Below the pieces are notes generated by a model. It worked only from the letters and a program-made list of their open reading frames with translations, ran no database searches and was not told the origin of the DNA. Below, piece by piece: positions 21,846 through 32,199 of a DNA stretch of 64,000 nucleotides. How positions within the stretch are numbered: the first letter of the stretch is position 1; every line of letters starts with the position of its first letter. The translations under genes were made by a program, and so were the position numbers. The DNA lies in contig OZ020611.1 in assembly GCA_963971575.1 (NCBI GenBank), forward strand, positions 3,038,001-3,102,000. Direction: 5' to 3'. This DNA is from Liopterus haemorrhoidalis. Taxonomy: Eukaryota; Arthropoda; Insecta; Coleoptera; Dytiscidae.

Positions 21846-21885
21846 TATATAAGGATTTTTTGGTCATACCTACAAAACCCTAAAA

Positions 21886-22889
21886 AGAAAAAAAAATTTT
21901 TTTGGCATTTTGGGTGTTGTCAATTAATGGGTTGTTGTGTGTGGGGGGTCCTCCTCAGACATTTTCTAATTTTGGTCACCCTGTGTGCACATTTATTCCT
22001 GATACAGTATAAGTATGTTTTTTAGTAAGAGTATACCTTACCATTATTGAAGAAACGAAACTTCCAGTGAAACAAAACATAATTCTAACTACCAAACTTA
22101 ATATTCACAGCTCCTGCTAGCTGTTTTTTCATCCTCCGACCTTCCGTAAGATGGCGCAGCGTAGGCAGTGCGACGCCCGGCTCCCGGCGCCGCTAGCGTC
22201 AGGCACCAGGCACCGCTAGCGTCAGAATTACCTCGGCGGCCGTAATAAACATGACATTAAACATGTGTTACACTTGAATATATAACCTCAATCTATTGTG
22301 CGAACACGTGCGTCTGACGTCACACACAAATAAACGTGAAATACCGTCGCACAGTCGAATTGGAAATGTGATTATAATGCGTTTTTTATCTGTTACACTC
22401 CGACAATAATAATGTTTGAGGTTAGGTTTTGCTTCGTATGTTTCTTTTGTTATTGTTCAGACGGAGTTTCATATGAGTTATAGTTGGATATGTCATGGAT
22501 AGATTGCGTAACTATTTTCAAACTGATATCGTACGAAGAAATCTAGATTTGTTTTTGTGTTTATCCCAGAACTGCCTAACTAACTAATTTGTTTTCAAAC
22601 TAATATTCAACTTTAATTTATTGGGTTAAATATATCCGGCATAGTTAATCAGTTTCGGATTATTTTTCTAGAACGCATTTGTCATGCATATTCATTTCTT
22701 TGCTCCATGTTTTCTTCGTTTTTTGACAAAAATTCTACATAATGAGTTCAAATTCTGAGAGCGGTTTTCAAATATGAAACACCCTCGGGTCCACTGAATG
22801 GTTGCAATAATTCTCAGGAAGAAGTTAAGGGTTGTTGAATTAAACTCAACATTTTAACTAATCTACTATTCTACCACGGCCGAACAACA
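21886..22889. other. Intergenic with a GC-rich island
   Basis: Mostly AT-rich. At 22135-22245 there is a GC-rich island with a partial duplication (GGCGCCGCTAGCGTCAGGCA followed by GGCACCGCTAGCGTCAG). It contains AAGATGGCGCAGCG, but no open frame of note follows. It could be the edge of an undetected element or a former exon or promoter. Confidence 0.4.
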
Positions 22890-23790
22890 ATGCGGCCGAA
22901 ATAGATTCCTATAAAGACGAGCCAGCTATTCTTCTTAGCGAAGTTGTAGCAGCGTTTAGGAAACTTAAAAGTGGCAAGGCTCCGGGCATTGACGGCTTAA
23001 CCGCCGAAATGTGGAACATATTGCAAGACGAGTGCCTTCCAACAATGCACGAACAATGTCAAAACGTCAGTAGTTATTCCACTACATAAAAAAGGATCTA
23101 CAAGAAACTGCAATAACTACCGTCTCATAGCTCTTCTGTCACATGCAAGTAAAATCATGTTGTACATTATTCGATCCAGACTGCTACCATTTACATCTTG
23201 CCAAATTGCCCCAGAGCAAGCCGGTTTTATGAAAGGACGTGGTGCTCGCGAACAGATATTAAATATAAGGCTCTTGATTGAAAAGGCAAGAGAGTATTAT
23301 GTACCGATGTATCTATGTTTTGTCGACTAGGGGAAGACATTCGACAACGTTCGTTGGGCAAAACTATGGCACGTTCTATTAGATATGGGTTTCCCCCTTC
23401 TTCTCACTAATATTATAAAACAACTCTACGAACAGAGCCTTGCTGCCATGAAGGTAGACAACATCATATCACGGAAATGTCCAATATGAAAAGGTGTTCG
23501 TCAGGGTTGTGTACTATCGCCACTGTTGTACAATATTTATAGCGAACATCTTATGAGATCTGTATTAGATGGATGGACTGTTGTCATCTCTGTAGGAGGA
23601 CAAAAAATATCGAACCTTCGTTTCGCCGATGACACCCTTCTTATTGCTGGAAGTGAGGAAGAACTTGTAGATCTCTTGGACAAACTGAATACTACTAGTG
23701 TAGATTACAGGTTGAAAATAAACTGCAAGAAAACTAAAATTATGATCGTTGATCGTGCAAACGAATCTATGGTTCAGGTACATGTGAATA
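22890..23790 (+). pseudogene. Non-LTR reverse transcriptase relic (RTE/Jockey-like)
   Basis: Translation across frames gives EVVAAFRKLKSGKAPGIDGL, VIPLHKKGSTRNCNNYRLI, EQAGFMKGRGAREQIL, YLCFVD-stop-GKTFDNVRWAKLW, GVRQGCVLSPLLYN and LRFADDTLLIAGSEEE. These are RT motifs in correct order. Stops interrupt the VDYxKAFD motif and the segment before GVRQG, and a deletion after ECLPTMHEQ removes part of the fingers. The endonuclease and C-terminal tail are absent. Only 23526-23870 is an open frame of any length. Product non-functional. Confidence 0.8.
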
Positions 23791-23796
23791 TGAAAT

Positions 23797-23940
23797 ACGC
23801 CGCCGCATCCAACTGCTGTAAAAGTTTTTGGCGGGAGGCCAGAGACACGTGTGCTCTAGCATTGTCCTGATGGAACGCATTGTCTTTTCTGTGTGCTAAT
23901 TCAGGCTTCTGGTTGATTGCTCACTAAATCTAGTTGTGAA
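23797..23940 (-). pseudogene. mariner transposase snippet (HQDNARAH)
   Basis: The minus strand reads HRKDNAFHQDNARAHVSLAS then RQKLLQQLDAA. HQDNARxHxSLxxRQKL is the second-Asp region of a DD34D mariner. It adjoins the end of the RT relic and ends without a third Asp, so it is a fragment only. It is a different lineage from the mariners at 8.6 and 61 kb. Confidence 0.6.
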
Positions 23941-23989
23941 TAAAATTTCTCCGAATTAATGATAAAAATATAAAAAAAAAAACTTTTCT

Positions 23990-24575
23990 GAACTATTAGG
24001 TTGTCAAGGATGAAATTTGGGTATTATTATATTATAATAAATTACAAATATAAGGAATTATTTTATTCATCAAAGTATGCACCCATATTGTCTATACACT
24101 TTTGTCATTTAAGCGGCAGGGTATTCAGGCCGGTGGTATAAAATCCTGGCGGACGAGTGTCAATGAATTCCTGGAAGGCCAGTTTTACAGCATTGTCGGA
24201 ATTAAACTGTTTTCCTATTAAAAAGTTGTCCAAATTGCGGAAGAAGTGGTAGTCATAGGGGGCTAGGTTTGGTAAGTATGGAGGATGATGAAGAAGTTCC
24301 AACTCCAATTCCTGTATTTTTGCCACAGTCATTTATGCAGTGTGTGGTCTAGCGTTATCATGCAATAAGATAGGAGTCGATCTGTTGACCAATCTAGGCT
24401 GTTTTTTTAAAGTTTTTACATCATTTCGTCCAGTTGGTTGCAGTATATTTCTGCTGTGATCGATGAGCCATGTTTTTTTTTTATTGGTTTTTAAGTTACC
24501 TTTACGAAATTTGACGAACCAATTTGATATTGTCTGCTGCGTAGTAACACTAGAGCCAAATGCACTAAAGTCCAT
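23990..24575 (-). pseudogene. mariner relic with internal deletion (DD34D)
   Basis: The minus frame begins FSAFGSSVTTQQTISNWFVK (second N-terminal helix-turn-helix), then jumps to RLVNRSTPILLHDNARPHTA, so the first catalytic Asp region is deleted. It then has an in-frame TAA, MTVAKIQELELELLHHPPYL, NLAPYDYHFFRNLDNFLIGK, and after another in-frame stop QKCIDNMGAYFDE. The spacing from HDN to the last Asp is 34 residues, as in mariner. The 3' end TTAGGTTGTCAAGG near 24000 resembles a mariner terminus. Its 5' side is cut by the TIR element at 24564. Confidence 0.8.
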
Positions 24576-25227
24576 TTACCATAACTATGATATGACGTCA
24601 CAGTTGAAAAACTCACCTTGTTGCCAATTCGTAAACTGTCAAAAAAAGTTAGGTTATATCGAACAACTTCTAAAAATATATTGAAAACCTGTATATCCTA
24701 AGGAGGAAAGAAATTAATGTAAATTATGATGCACAGCAATTATTTCTAACCGATTTGTCGCGAAATTTATGGTTTATATTGTATTAAGTGTGTAATGTAG
24801 TATTCAAAAAAAAACAGTTTCTCTCATTCCAATTTACATGTGTCAAAAAGAGATGGAAATTGCAAATTTTGTGTTTCTCATAGAAATTGAAGTGAGCTCG
24901 AAACAATAATGGGTGTGGCCTTTCATGTTTTTTCTCATTCTAATTTGCGTGTGTTAGATGGAGATGGATTTTGCAAATAGTCTGTCTCTTTCTAGCTCAT
25001 ATAAATTGAAGAGAGCTAGAAACAATAATGGGTGTGGCCTTATATGTTTAAATAACGATTTAACAATCCAATTTCAAACTGGCAACATTGAAAAAATGTA
25101 CCAACATTAAATAAATAAATGTACTAACTGAGTTATGGATTGATGTTGATTAAAACATATCATAACGTTGGTACTTAAATTAACCAAGTGTGACGTCATC
25201 TCATAGTTATCGTAAACCGACTTTAGT
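24564..25227. mobile_element. TIR element (locus 2), mariner-free copy
   Basis: Inverted ends ACTAAAGTCCATTTACCATA (24564) and, reversed from 25227, ACTAAAGTCGGTTTACGATA, both followed by ACTATGAxATGACGTCA. Length 664 bp. Internal GAGCTxGAAACAATAATGGG appears twice (near 24893 and 25011), each followed by TGTGGCC, marking an internal duplication of about 118 bp. The same element at 3525-5950 holds a DD41D mariner in the TA that is unoccupied here near 24785. Non-autonomous. Confidence 0.75.
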
Positions 25228-25558
25228 AATATATCGCGCGGTCTGCGATGCCGTAGATCCACGTAAGAACTCATACTTCATAATAGTGCGAATTTCCGAC
25301 AGTTCAACTTTCAACAAAATTAATTTAAAAAAACAGTTTTAGATCATATTATCTGTCTCAATTTGTAATACGAAACTAAGAGGAAAATTTCATTTTTTAT
25401 GTTGTCTATTTAAAATATCATCTTAGGGTGATACTGCTGAAATGACACCTTTCAAAACATTTGACAATTCATATTTGACATTAAATTATATGTCAATTTA
25501 TTTTTTTAATTGAAAAGTATTTTTATACAACCAAAATAAGAACATAACATCAGAAAAT

Positions 25559-25950
25559 TTGCATAAGAGACAACAATTAGATAAATATACAAAAAAACAC
25601 ATATATAACGCTTATGGAAAACTTTTAGAAAAAAATGGAACAAAATTAAAAAGAAGCGAAATTATAGACCTTGTGGCAGATATTTTGTCAGTAAATCTTG
25701 GTGTCCTTTTTGTTGTGAAATACAAAATAATTTACCCATTTCAATTTCTTTAGATTTCTGAAGGAGAAGTAAGAAAAATTTTAAATGAAGGTGTAGAAAA
25801 TTTAAGACCGACGAACATGGGGAGAGGTAATAATAAGAAAACAGATAGAACCACAGACAAAGAAAGAAAGTTTTGCAAAGAAAAATTTGGGATTTACATT
25901 CAAAAAATGAATAGTTTAAATATGTTATTAAATTTTGCAAAACAAGAATG
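25559..25950 (+). pseudogene. Unrecognised lysine-rich frame (possible DNA-binding N-terminus)
   Basis: The plus frame reads QLDKYTKKHIYNAYGKLL then RSEIIDLVADILSVNLG. A separate stretch gives ISEGEVRKILNEGVENLRPT and RERKFCKEKFGIYIQKM-like sequence after a gap that could be an intron or a deletion. The spacing of helices resembles an N-terminal helix-turn-helix of a transposase (VxKIxxEG), but I cannot assign a family. It sits between inverted arms, consistent with a transposon protein. The first segment lacks a strong start codon. Confidence 0.3.
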
Positions 25951-26105
25951 AGATTTTAAGGGCAGCACAATAAAATGATAAATTATTATTATATAATATG
26001 TATTTTTGTTTTTTATATTTTATCACGATATTTCATTGATAATCGTAATATTTTTTTACTATTATACGAGTAATAATCGAAAGTTTGATGAAATAAATAT
26101 TAATA

Positions 26106-26512
26106 CAGTCTGTTCCAAACGGTTAAGCGGAACTAAATTTTGCAATCTAGTTACTTTCATCGTTTAAATCGTGCTTTTCGACCGTTTTGTTTAAGCTTTG
26201 TAAATCATACTTACAATACACATTTTTTGTTAAGGTTAATATCATTTTAAATTGTCATTTTCTTTATATTTTTATTTTTTGTGTCATTCTTAATACAAAT
26301 TTCCCATTTATTAATTTTTTTGTCATTAAAATATATTAAAAAAATAATTTAATTTTGACATAGGTAATTCGTTTCCATGGTTTCATTGTTGTAATTTTAA
26401 ATTTTGACATTGCAACGTGAAAAATGAAATAACCCAAGCAAGGTCCCTTGTCGTGACAACCTAAAAGAACGAAATTCCCATTTAGTTCCGCCTAAGCGTT
26501 TGAAACAGACTG
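26106..26512. mobile_element. 407-bp MITE with TA duplication
   Basis: The left end CAGTCTGTTCCAAACGGTTA is matched by the right end reversed CAGTCTGTTTCAAACGCTTA; both continue xGCGGAACTAAA. TA flanks it at 26104-26105 and 26513-26514. No coding frame. Tc1/mariner-type MITE, nested within the candidate element 25341-26719. Confidence 0.85.
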
Positions 26513-26719
26513 TATATGCATTCAAAATATTTGACATGTCAATCACAATTTTAACATGTCAATTTAGTAATAACCTCAATATGATGAAACTTAACCATAC
26601 TTTTAAAAGCCAGATTTACAAGTTCACATGATTCTACAAAAGTCTATTTACACCACAACAGTCACTAAAGTAACCAGATCTAGTTTCGTATTACAAATTG
26701 AGACAGATTATACAATGAT

Positions 26720-27439
26720 TTCATTAAACAAGCGAGATGTGTAAATTTCAAACAAAACAGAATGGTAAAATATTAATCCAATGTCAAATAATAAGCTGTT
26801 AAAGTTGTCAATATTATTAACTACAAATTTCATTCTTGACGACCTGATATTACAAAAGTGTTTTGAGTAGCGACTTCGCATTTTGTTTAATAATTCTTAA
26901 AATCTATACATGTTTTTAATATAAGCAGTACGTAGTGATTGGAGACAGTGGCGTAGGCGGTAGGTTGTTACCTTCTGAGCCCCCTGGGAGAGGGGGTGAA
27001 TATCGGAGACAGACGGGATTTGTGTTGTGCGCGGTTGATTTATATGCAGCGCACGCTGATGATTTATGCACTGTGTGATACACGTGTGTTATGATGGCTG
27101 AGGCACACAACGTATTTTGTTAAAAATACAAATTTCAAATAGAATATATGGCATATTCAATCTTCTACATGTTCGCAAACAATTCTCTTATATAAATTCA
27201 ATAACTATCATCGATTCAAAATTCTAAGAAAATGTGTTTACTTCGCATTTTTAATAGAATACTGCGCAATGGTACGTAACCAGCAAAGTTAATAGAGTAT
27301 TTACGGTTGTCTCGACCAGTAACACAAGAATGAGTGAAGTGTGTGGTGCTATGCGAATCGGGGGGGGGGGGGGGTAGACAGTGACGTAAGCTGAATTCTA
27401 GAAATGATTAAAAAATATATTAAATTATTTATTATTAAA
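26720..27439. other. Intergenic; poly-G run
   Basis: No gene. An uninterrupted G-run (about 14) sits at 27360-27374, and GAGACAGTGGCGTAGGCGGT near 26941 resembles the start of an interspersed repeat without a visible partner. Confidence 0.45.
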
Positions 27440-28790
27440 ATAACTTACTTACTTAATCCTTTTTACCTTGCGGTGTAAGGCTACAGTAGAGTTACTTATT
27501 TTCTGGTGTTGTTCTCCATACTTCTTTCCATCGTGTTCTGTCCTTTGTATATTTTCTTATCTCCTCCCACTTTACGCCTCTCTTCGTTGCAGCTTCTTTT
27601 GTTTCTTAGTGCCAGGTTTTTCTCAATCTTCCTGGTCTAACTTTCTTCACTGTTCTTGCTTCATAAACTCTTTTTACTATATTGTCTTCACTCATTGTGT
27701 ATATGTCGCAGCAATCTTAGCTGTCCTTCTTCTATTATAGTCTCTACTGGTTTTGTGCCTAGTTTTTCTCTAAATACTTCATTTTTTATTCTGTCCAATT
27801 TTGTTTTACCTTCGATTTTCCTTAAATCTCATTTTGGAGCTTCTTATTTTAGACCTGTGCGTCTCTGTAGTGGTCCAGGATTCTGAGGCGTATGTTAAAA
27901 TTGGTACTGTCACTTTTTTGAAGATCTCTACCTTGATGTTAGTTGGTATTTCTTTTTAAATTAAGAACGATGCTTTGATGCTATTGAACATTCTTCCTGC
28001 TGCGCCTACTCTTTCCATAATCTCTTCATCCATTTTTCCATCTTCCGCGAAAACTGTGCCTAGGTATTTGAATTTTCCTACCTGTTCTATTATTTTGTCA
28101 TCTATTTTTATTTTGTGTTGCATTTTTGTCCTGCTTATTACCACTGTTTTTGTTATTTGTGTACTAATTTTCATATTTATTCTCTTCAATTCTTTATTGT
28201 ATTGGTTCAGGTTGTTTTGTAGTTCGTCCTCGTTCCTTGCTATTATGACCATGTCATCCGCATAGCAAAGTTCTGCTACTTTCACATTTTCCAGTAGCCC
28301 ACAGAATATTCTTTAATGTTTTGTCTTACTTCTTTTACGGCGTCGTCTAGAACCAGTGAGAACAGTAACGGACTGAGTACGCATCCTTGTCTGAGTCCGT
28401 TTTCCGTTATAAAAGATCTCGATACTTCATTTCTTGTTCTGACATAATTCTTGCTGTCAGTATACAGACTTTTAATATTTGAGATGGTGCTTTCATGGAT
28501 ACATCTGTTTTTAAGTGTCGACCAGACGTCTTTTCTGTTCACTCGGTCGAAAGCTTTCTCCAAGTCTATGAAGCAAATGTGGATTTGGCTATTTGTTTTT
28601 AGAGATTTCCTACTTAATTACCGCAACGTGAATATTGGGTCTTGCACCCCTCTCTTTGACCTAAATTCATATTGAGAGTCTTCCAAGGTTGCTTCCAGTG
28701 CGTTTCTGATTCTTCGCTCGAGTATTCTTGGGTATAATTTTCCTACTGCGTTAAGCAGGGTTATTCCTTCTACTTACTAGATACCTGCGC
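27440..28790 (-). pseudogene. Non-LTR reverse transcriptase relic (RTE-like), minus strand
   Basis: Read on the minus strand the order is VGKLYPRILERRIRNALEAT, EDSQYEFRSKRG, MEKAFDRVNRKDVW, GLRQGCVLSPLLFS, KVAELCYADDMVIIARNEDE and QVGKFKYLGTVFAEDG, then a C-terminal part with VPILTYASESWT-like sequence. These are RT motifs followed by the thumb and the ...W.L....+.K..A.EM+FLR region seen in RTE-type elements. Frames change near 28600, 28283 and 27955. No endonuclease is seen. The 5' side ends at a family B start fragment at 28778. Confidence 0.8.
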
Positions 28791-28845
28791 AACCCTAATG
28801 TATGAAAATTCACACTTTACATCAATTTTTCAATTGATTTGAACC
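28778..28845 (-). repeat. Repeat family B, start fragment
   Basis: ATACCTGCGCAACCCTAATG then GAAAATTCACACTTTACATC matches, in reverse, the start of family B. It directly abuts the 5' edge of the RT relic, so it may mark an insertion boundary. Confidence 0.6.
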
Positions 28846-29904
28846 ATAATTTATAATGATATTCATCATATCCGACACCTGCCACCAAAACTGACTAATT
28901 AAAACAATAAAATTCACATCAAGTTATATTTTCAAATATTTTTATTTCCTAAATGGGTAGTTTAGAAGCACTGGTTGAAGAAAAACAAAAATAAAAAAAG
29001 TGTAGACGATTCATTGTTTTCTAATAACAATAAATTTTGAAAAAAAAAAGAAAAATATCTATCCGATCATTGCATTAAGGTTACCTGAGTTTAAAAGAAT
29101 AAACTGCTTACCGTGCAGATCCAAAGAAAACAAGAACATAAAATAAAAGATATTTATAATTGATGATAAAAATAACAATTTATATAAAGCACGGTGGAAT
29201 TTTCGCTCTGCTCTCGTCCCACCTCGCTTCACTCTAATATCAGAGCGTCGAGCTTCTTACAAACTTGCTTTCATAAACACTTTTATAAAGTTCAAATTTA
29301 AAATCTTTATTTTATTCGATATTACGGTATAAAGAAAATTAACAGTTGTTTTTCAATTTATTTTTAAATGTTCATTGTTCATTTAGACGTTGCAGCTCGG
29401 TAACGAAGTTAATTCATTTATCACAATACTATATCTCTTCTGTACAATAAAATGTACTTTTTTAAGTTTAATCGGTATTTATTTCCATATTATTGGAAAC
29501 GGAAGTATTATAATTGGAAAAATTTAACAAGTATAACTGACTAGGTGTATAAACGGTTCACGACAGTCTATAAACGATGTATCAATATGGAAGAAACAAC
29601 ATCTCTAAAACGCGACGTGTGTCAAATTGGGAAAAACATATGGATGACAAATTTCTTCTCAAAGAATCGATTGGTAGTATTGAAATATTTCAGTAAAAAA
29701 GTACAGGATATCAAAGACAACTTTGATTTTTTAACGTTAATGTATATCGTGGTGGGTATCTTTGGATAAAGCTTTTGAAATAAAACAATTTGTACTTTAA
29801 CATTTTTTAAATTTCTTTTACCGTTTACGAAAAAATGTATTCTAACACTCTATAACGAGTGTTTAAACTCTTGGGCTATCTGTAGCTCGGAGAATAATTA
29901 AATT
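28846..29904. other. Intergenic; one orphan 74-codon frame
   Basis: AT-rich. The plus frame 29545-29769 (MYKRFTTVYKRCINMEETTS, then FSKKVQDIKDNFDFL) has no recognisable domain. It lies in low-complexity AT DNA and may be chance. A GC-richer patch at 29190-29260 has no other signal. Confidence 0.4.
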
Positions 29905-30048
29905 AAAAAAATCAGCTGTGGCCACCACAGGACCGACCGCCATCATAAAGTACTTGCATAAAAACATTCTAGCAGCAGAGTAAAAATAACTGGGCCTAAT
30001 ATATTTTAACAGATATTATTTATCATGACCATGAAAACGTTACACATA

Positions 30049-31608
30049 CAGTATTGGCCATAAAGATTGCAACTTTAACAACTTTCAATTTTTCAAATTT
30101 TAATAATAATATTGGAAAATAAATACTCTTAATTCTATAATTTAATCATATTTTGTTTGTTACATCAATCAATAATCAAATAATCTGACTTACAGATTAA
30201 TAATAAATTATTTCTTCATTTTTGCTTGGACAAAAATATTGTAACTACTTGAATTTTCTTGTTATATGCAGATTTTATCCATAAATAATATGTTGTGCAC
30301 AAGTAATATTTCAGTTTATATTTGTCAATCATGGGTCGTAGTAAAACTGTTTCAAGTGAAATTAGAAACTTCATAATTTCTGGTTTTAAAGACGGGCTGC
30401 TGCAAAATGTGATTTCACAAAATTTTAATGTTCATAAATCTACTGTGTCGCGAATTATAAAACGATTTTGAGAAGAAGGTACGTTTGAAGTTTCAAAAAT
30501 TCCAGGACGGCCACGAAAAACTACAAAACGAACTGATAAAAAAATTATTTATTTATCTACCAATAACCCCTTTCTGTCATCGGAGAAAATTTTGGGCCTT
30601 TTGCCACAAATGGATCAAGAAAACATCTCAACAAGAACTATTCGCAGAAGATTAGTTAGTGAGGATCTTTTTAGTCGCCTTCCTGCTAAAAAACCACTTT
30701 TATCCAAAAAGAATGTGAAGGCCCGATTAATATTTGCTAAAAATCATATTGACTGGACTGTGGATCAATGGAAAAAAGTTATTTTTAGTGATGAATCTAA
30801 GTTCAATTTGTTTAAAAGTGATGGTGTAAGTTACGTTAGGAGGCCTGCTAATAAAAGATTTGTTCAAAAATACACCTTGCCAACAGTTAAACATGACGGA
30901 GGCGGTGTGATGGTATATGGTTTCTCGGGATATGGTACAGGTCCTCTATACCACATTGAAGGAATAATGGATCGATTTAAATATATAGACATCCTTCAAA
31001 ATGTTATGGAACCTTATTCTGATGAGTTCATGCCTTTAAAACATATTTTTCAGCATGATAATGACACAAAACATTCTTCGAAGTTGGTAAAAAAATGGTT
31101 CGAGGATTCAAAAATTAACGTAATGACTTGGCCGTCACAGTCACCCGATTTAAATCCAATAAAAAACCTTTGGGAGATTGTCAACAGAAAGATTAGAAAC
31201 AAAACACATTCAAATATTGAAAAATTGTTTAAAGCTTTGCAGGGTGCCTGGTCTAATATTGATAATGAAATGATCACGAAATTATTAGAATCAATGGCGA
31301 AAAGATGTCGGGAAGTTAAAAATACTGGTAGTTACTATACAAAATATTAAAAATGATCTGTTAATAATAATTCATTTTCTTAATTAATAAAAAAAAGATT
31401 TTTTTAAGAGTAGTTGCTATCTTTATGTCCAGGTAAAAATAATAAATACTATAAAAAAAAAGAATTTACTATTAAAATTTAAATTTTACTATAATATATG
31501 TAGAGGATTGTTAAAGGTAAGAATTACATTTTTTTAATTTTAAAATATTGAATAGAATAAAAATAAAATAGGATTATCAAAAGTTGCTATCTTTATGGCC
31601 AATACTGT
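30049..31608 (+). mobile_element. Tc1-like element (DD34E type), 1,560 bp
   Basis: Ends are CAGTATTGGCCATAAAGATT and, reversed, CAGTATTGGCCATAAAGATA, followed by GCAACTTT and GCAACTTTTGA. TA duplications lie at 30047-30048 and 31609-31610. A further TTGCTATCTTTATGTCCAGG near 31414 is an inner copy of the terminal motif, as in Tc1 elements with paired binding sites. It carries one transposase with a single premature stop and an altered catalytic residue. It is inserted in family A copy 3. Confidence 0.92.
30331..31350 (+). pseudogene. Tc1-like transposase, one stop, catalytic Glu replaced
   Basis: The start is the ATG of MGRSKTVSSEIRNFIISGF. Order: paired-like HTH (VHKSTVSRIIKRF), in-frame TGA at 30469-30471 (a Trp is expected), GRPRK linker, second HTH (NISTRTIRRRL), then VIFSDESKFNLF with the first Asp, GGGGVMVYGFSG-like segment (reads DGGGVMVYGFSG), and FQHDNDTKHSS with the second Asp. 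The third position reads SPDLNPIKNLW, so Lys (AAA) stands where Glu (GAA) is expected 34 residues later. Length 340 codons, normal for Tc1. With that replacement it should be catalytically dead even if the stop were read through. Confidence 0.92.
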
Positions 31609-31910
31609 AAGTATGAAAAAATTGAGACTAAAAACTAGAAATTTTTCAATTTTTTTTCATTTTATCAAAAAATGTCTCAAATAAAAGTTGTTAGTTATCG
31701 TTTTTATAGTAACTCTTGTTCAATAAATTTTTTCGAAGTTTTTTTCTGTTGTGAAATATTCGCAAAAATCTTAAAATCAACACAAGTAAACTCCCATTTT
31801 TAGTGAACCGATTTTTACCAAAAGTTGATCAACTCAATTTAATTTATGCCAACTTGTAGAATAATTATTTTTTATTTTAAACAAAAGAAAATTCTAGCTC
31901 TTATAGTTAT

Positions 31911-32038
31911 GGCCCCAGGTGTCAAAAGCCCCAATTGTGAACGGCCCGAATTGTCCATCGCCCCAGTTGTTAATGGCCCCAGTTGTGCAAAGCCCTAATT
32001 GTGAATGGCCCGAGTTGTCTTACGGCCCCAGTTTTCAT
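31911..32038 (+). repeat. 16-bp minisatellite with 64-bp higher-order period
   Basis: Eight consecutive 16-mers follow a GGCCCCAGTTGTxAAx theme. Units 1 to 4 resemble units 5 to 8 in order: unit 1 GGCCCCAGGTGTCAAA with 5 GGCCCCAGTTGTGCAA; unit 2 AGCCCCAATTGTGAAC with 6 AGCCCTAATTGTGAAT; unit 3 GGCCCGAATTGTCCAT with 7 GGCCCGAGTTGTCTTA; unit 4 CGCCCCAGTTGTTAAT with 8. So a 64-bp block was itself duplicated. It is much richer in GC than its surroundings. Confidence 0.85.
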
Positions 32039-32199
32039 GGAACCATTTTATAGATAGATGAAAAATAGATAGTAGATATTAATAATAATTGTTCTACGTT
32101 TATTTAATTTTTTAATTTTATTATGATTGAAGCAAAATAAGTTATAATAAATTTGAAAATATGAAATTAAATCACGGAGTATTCTTTCATTTTCATTTC
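32039..32199. other. AT-rich spacer
   Basis: Spacer between the minisatellite and the nuclease relic, with no motif recognised. Confidence 0.4.

Larger units (their letters stand above)
19655..21885 (+). repeat. Repeat family B, copy 1, twice interrupted
   Basis: Segments 19655-20280, 20934-21137 and 21846-21885 together match family B at 53345-54484 and 57221-58235. Shared marks: AAAATTGCGCC..GGCTTCCATTGGTTG (19805-19835), ATGCGTTATTTTCCGAAA (20058), CCGGTTCACACCAATGTACA (20110), GGGGGATATGTTTT (20960), TTTAGCCGTTT (21046), a short CAGA array (21076-21121), GACGGTATA, and TTTTGGTCATACCTACAAAA near the end. It is interrupted by an A copy at 20281-20933 and by a TATA-flanked element at 21138-21845. 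A degenerate tRNA-like part lies at 19960-20005 on the minus strand. Confidence 0.75.
25341..26719. mobile_element. Candidate TIR-bounded element of unknown class
   Basis: CTGTCTCAATTTGTAATACG (25352-25371) reappears reversed at 26689-26708, in arms of about 38 bp (25341-25378 and 26681-26719). Between the arms lie a lysine-rich frame at 25559-25753 with its continuation, and a nested MITE at 26106-26512. The ends are not cleanly defined and no target duplication was found, so this may be an older composite. A related AGATCTAGTTTxxTxTTACA word also occurs near 45405. Confidence 0.45.
29905..31850 (+). repeat. Repeat family A, copy 3, split by a Tc1 element
   Basis: The head runs from TCAGCTGTGGCCACCACAGG (29910) to AAAACGTTACACATA (30048). 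The unit resumes at 31609 with TAAGTATGAAAAAATTGAGA and the body through ACCAAAAGTTGATCAACTC (about 31836). It ends before the CAGA array, which is absent here. The split point is exactly the TA in ACATATAAGTATG of intact copies. Confidence 0.8.

Noticed and set aside
22135..22245. CpG-island promoter of a host gene
   Set aside because: GC-rich and contains AAGATGGCG, but no downstream open frame, splice signal or conserved protein was found.
27468..27886. Plus frames rich in Ser, Phe and Cys
   Set aside because: Antisense of the RTE-like RT relic.
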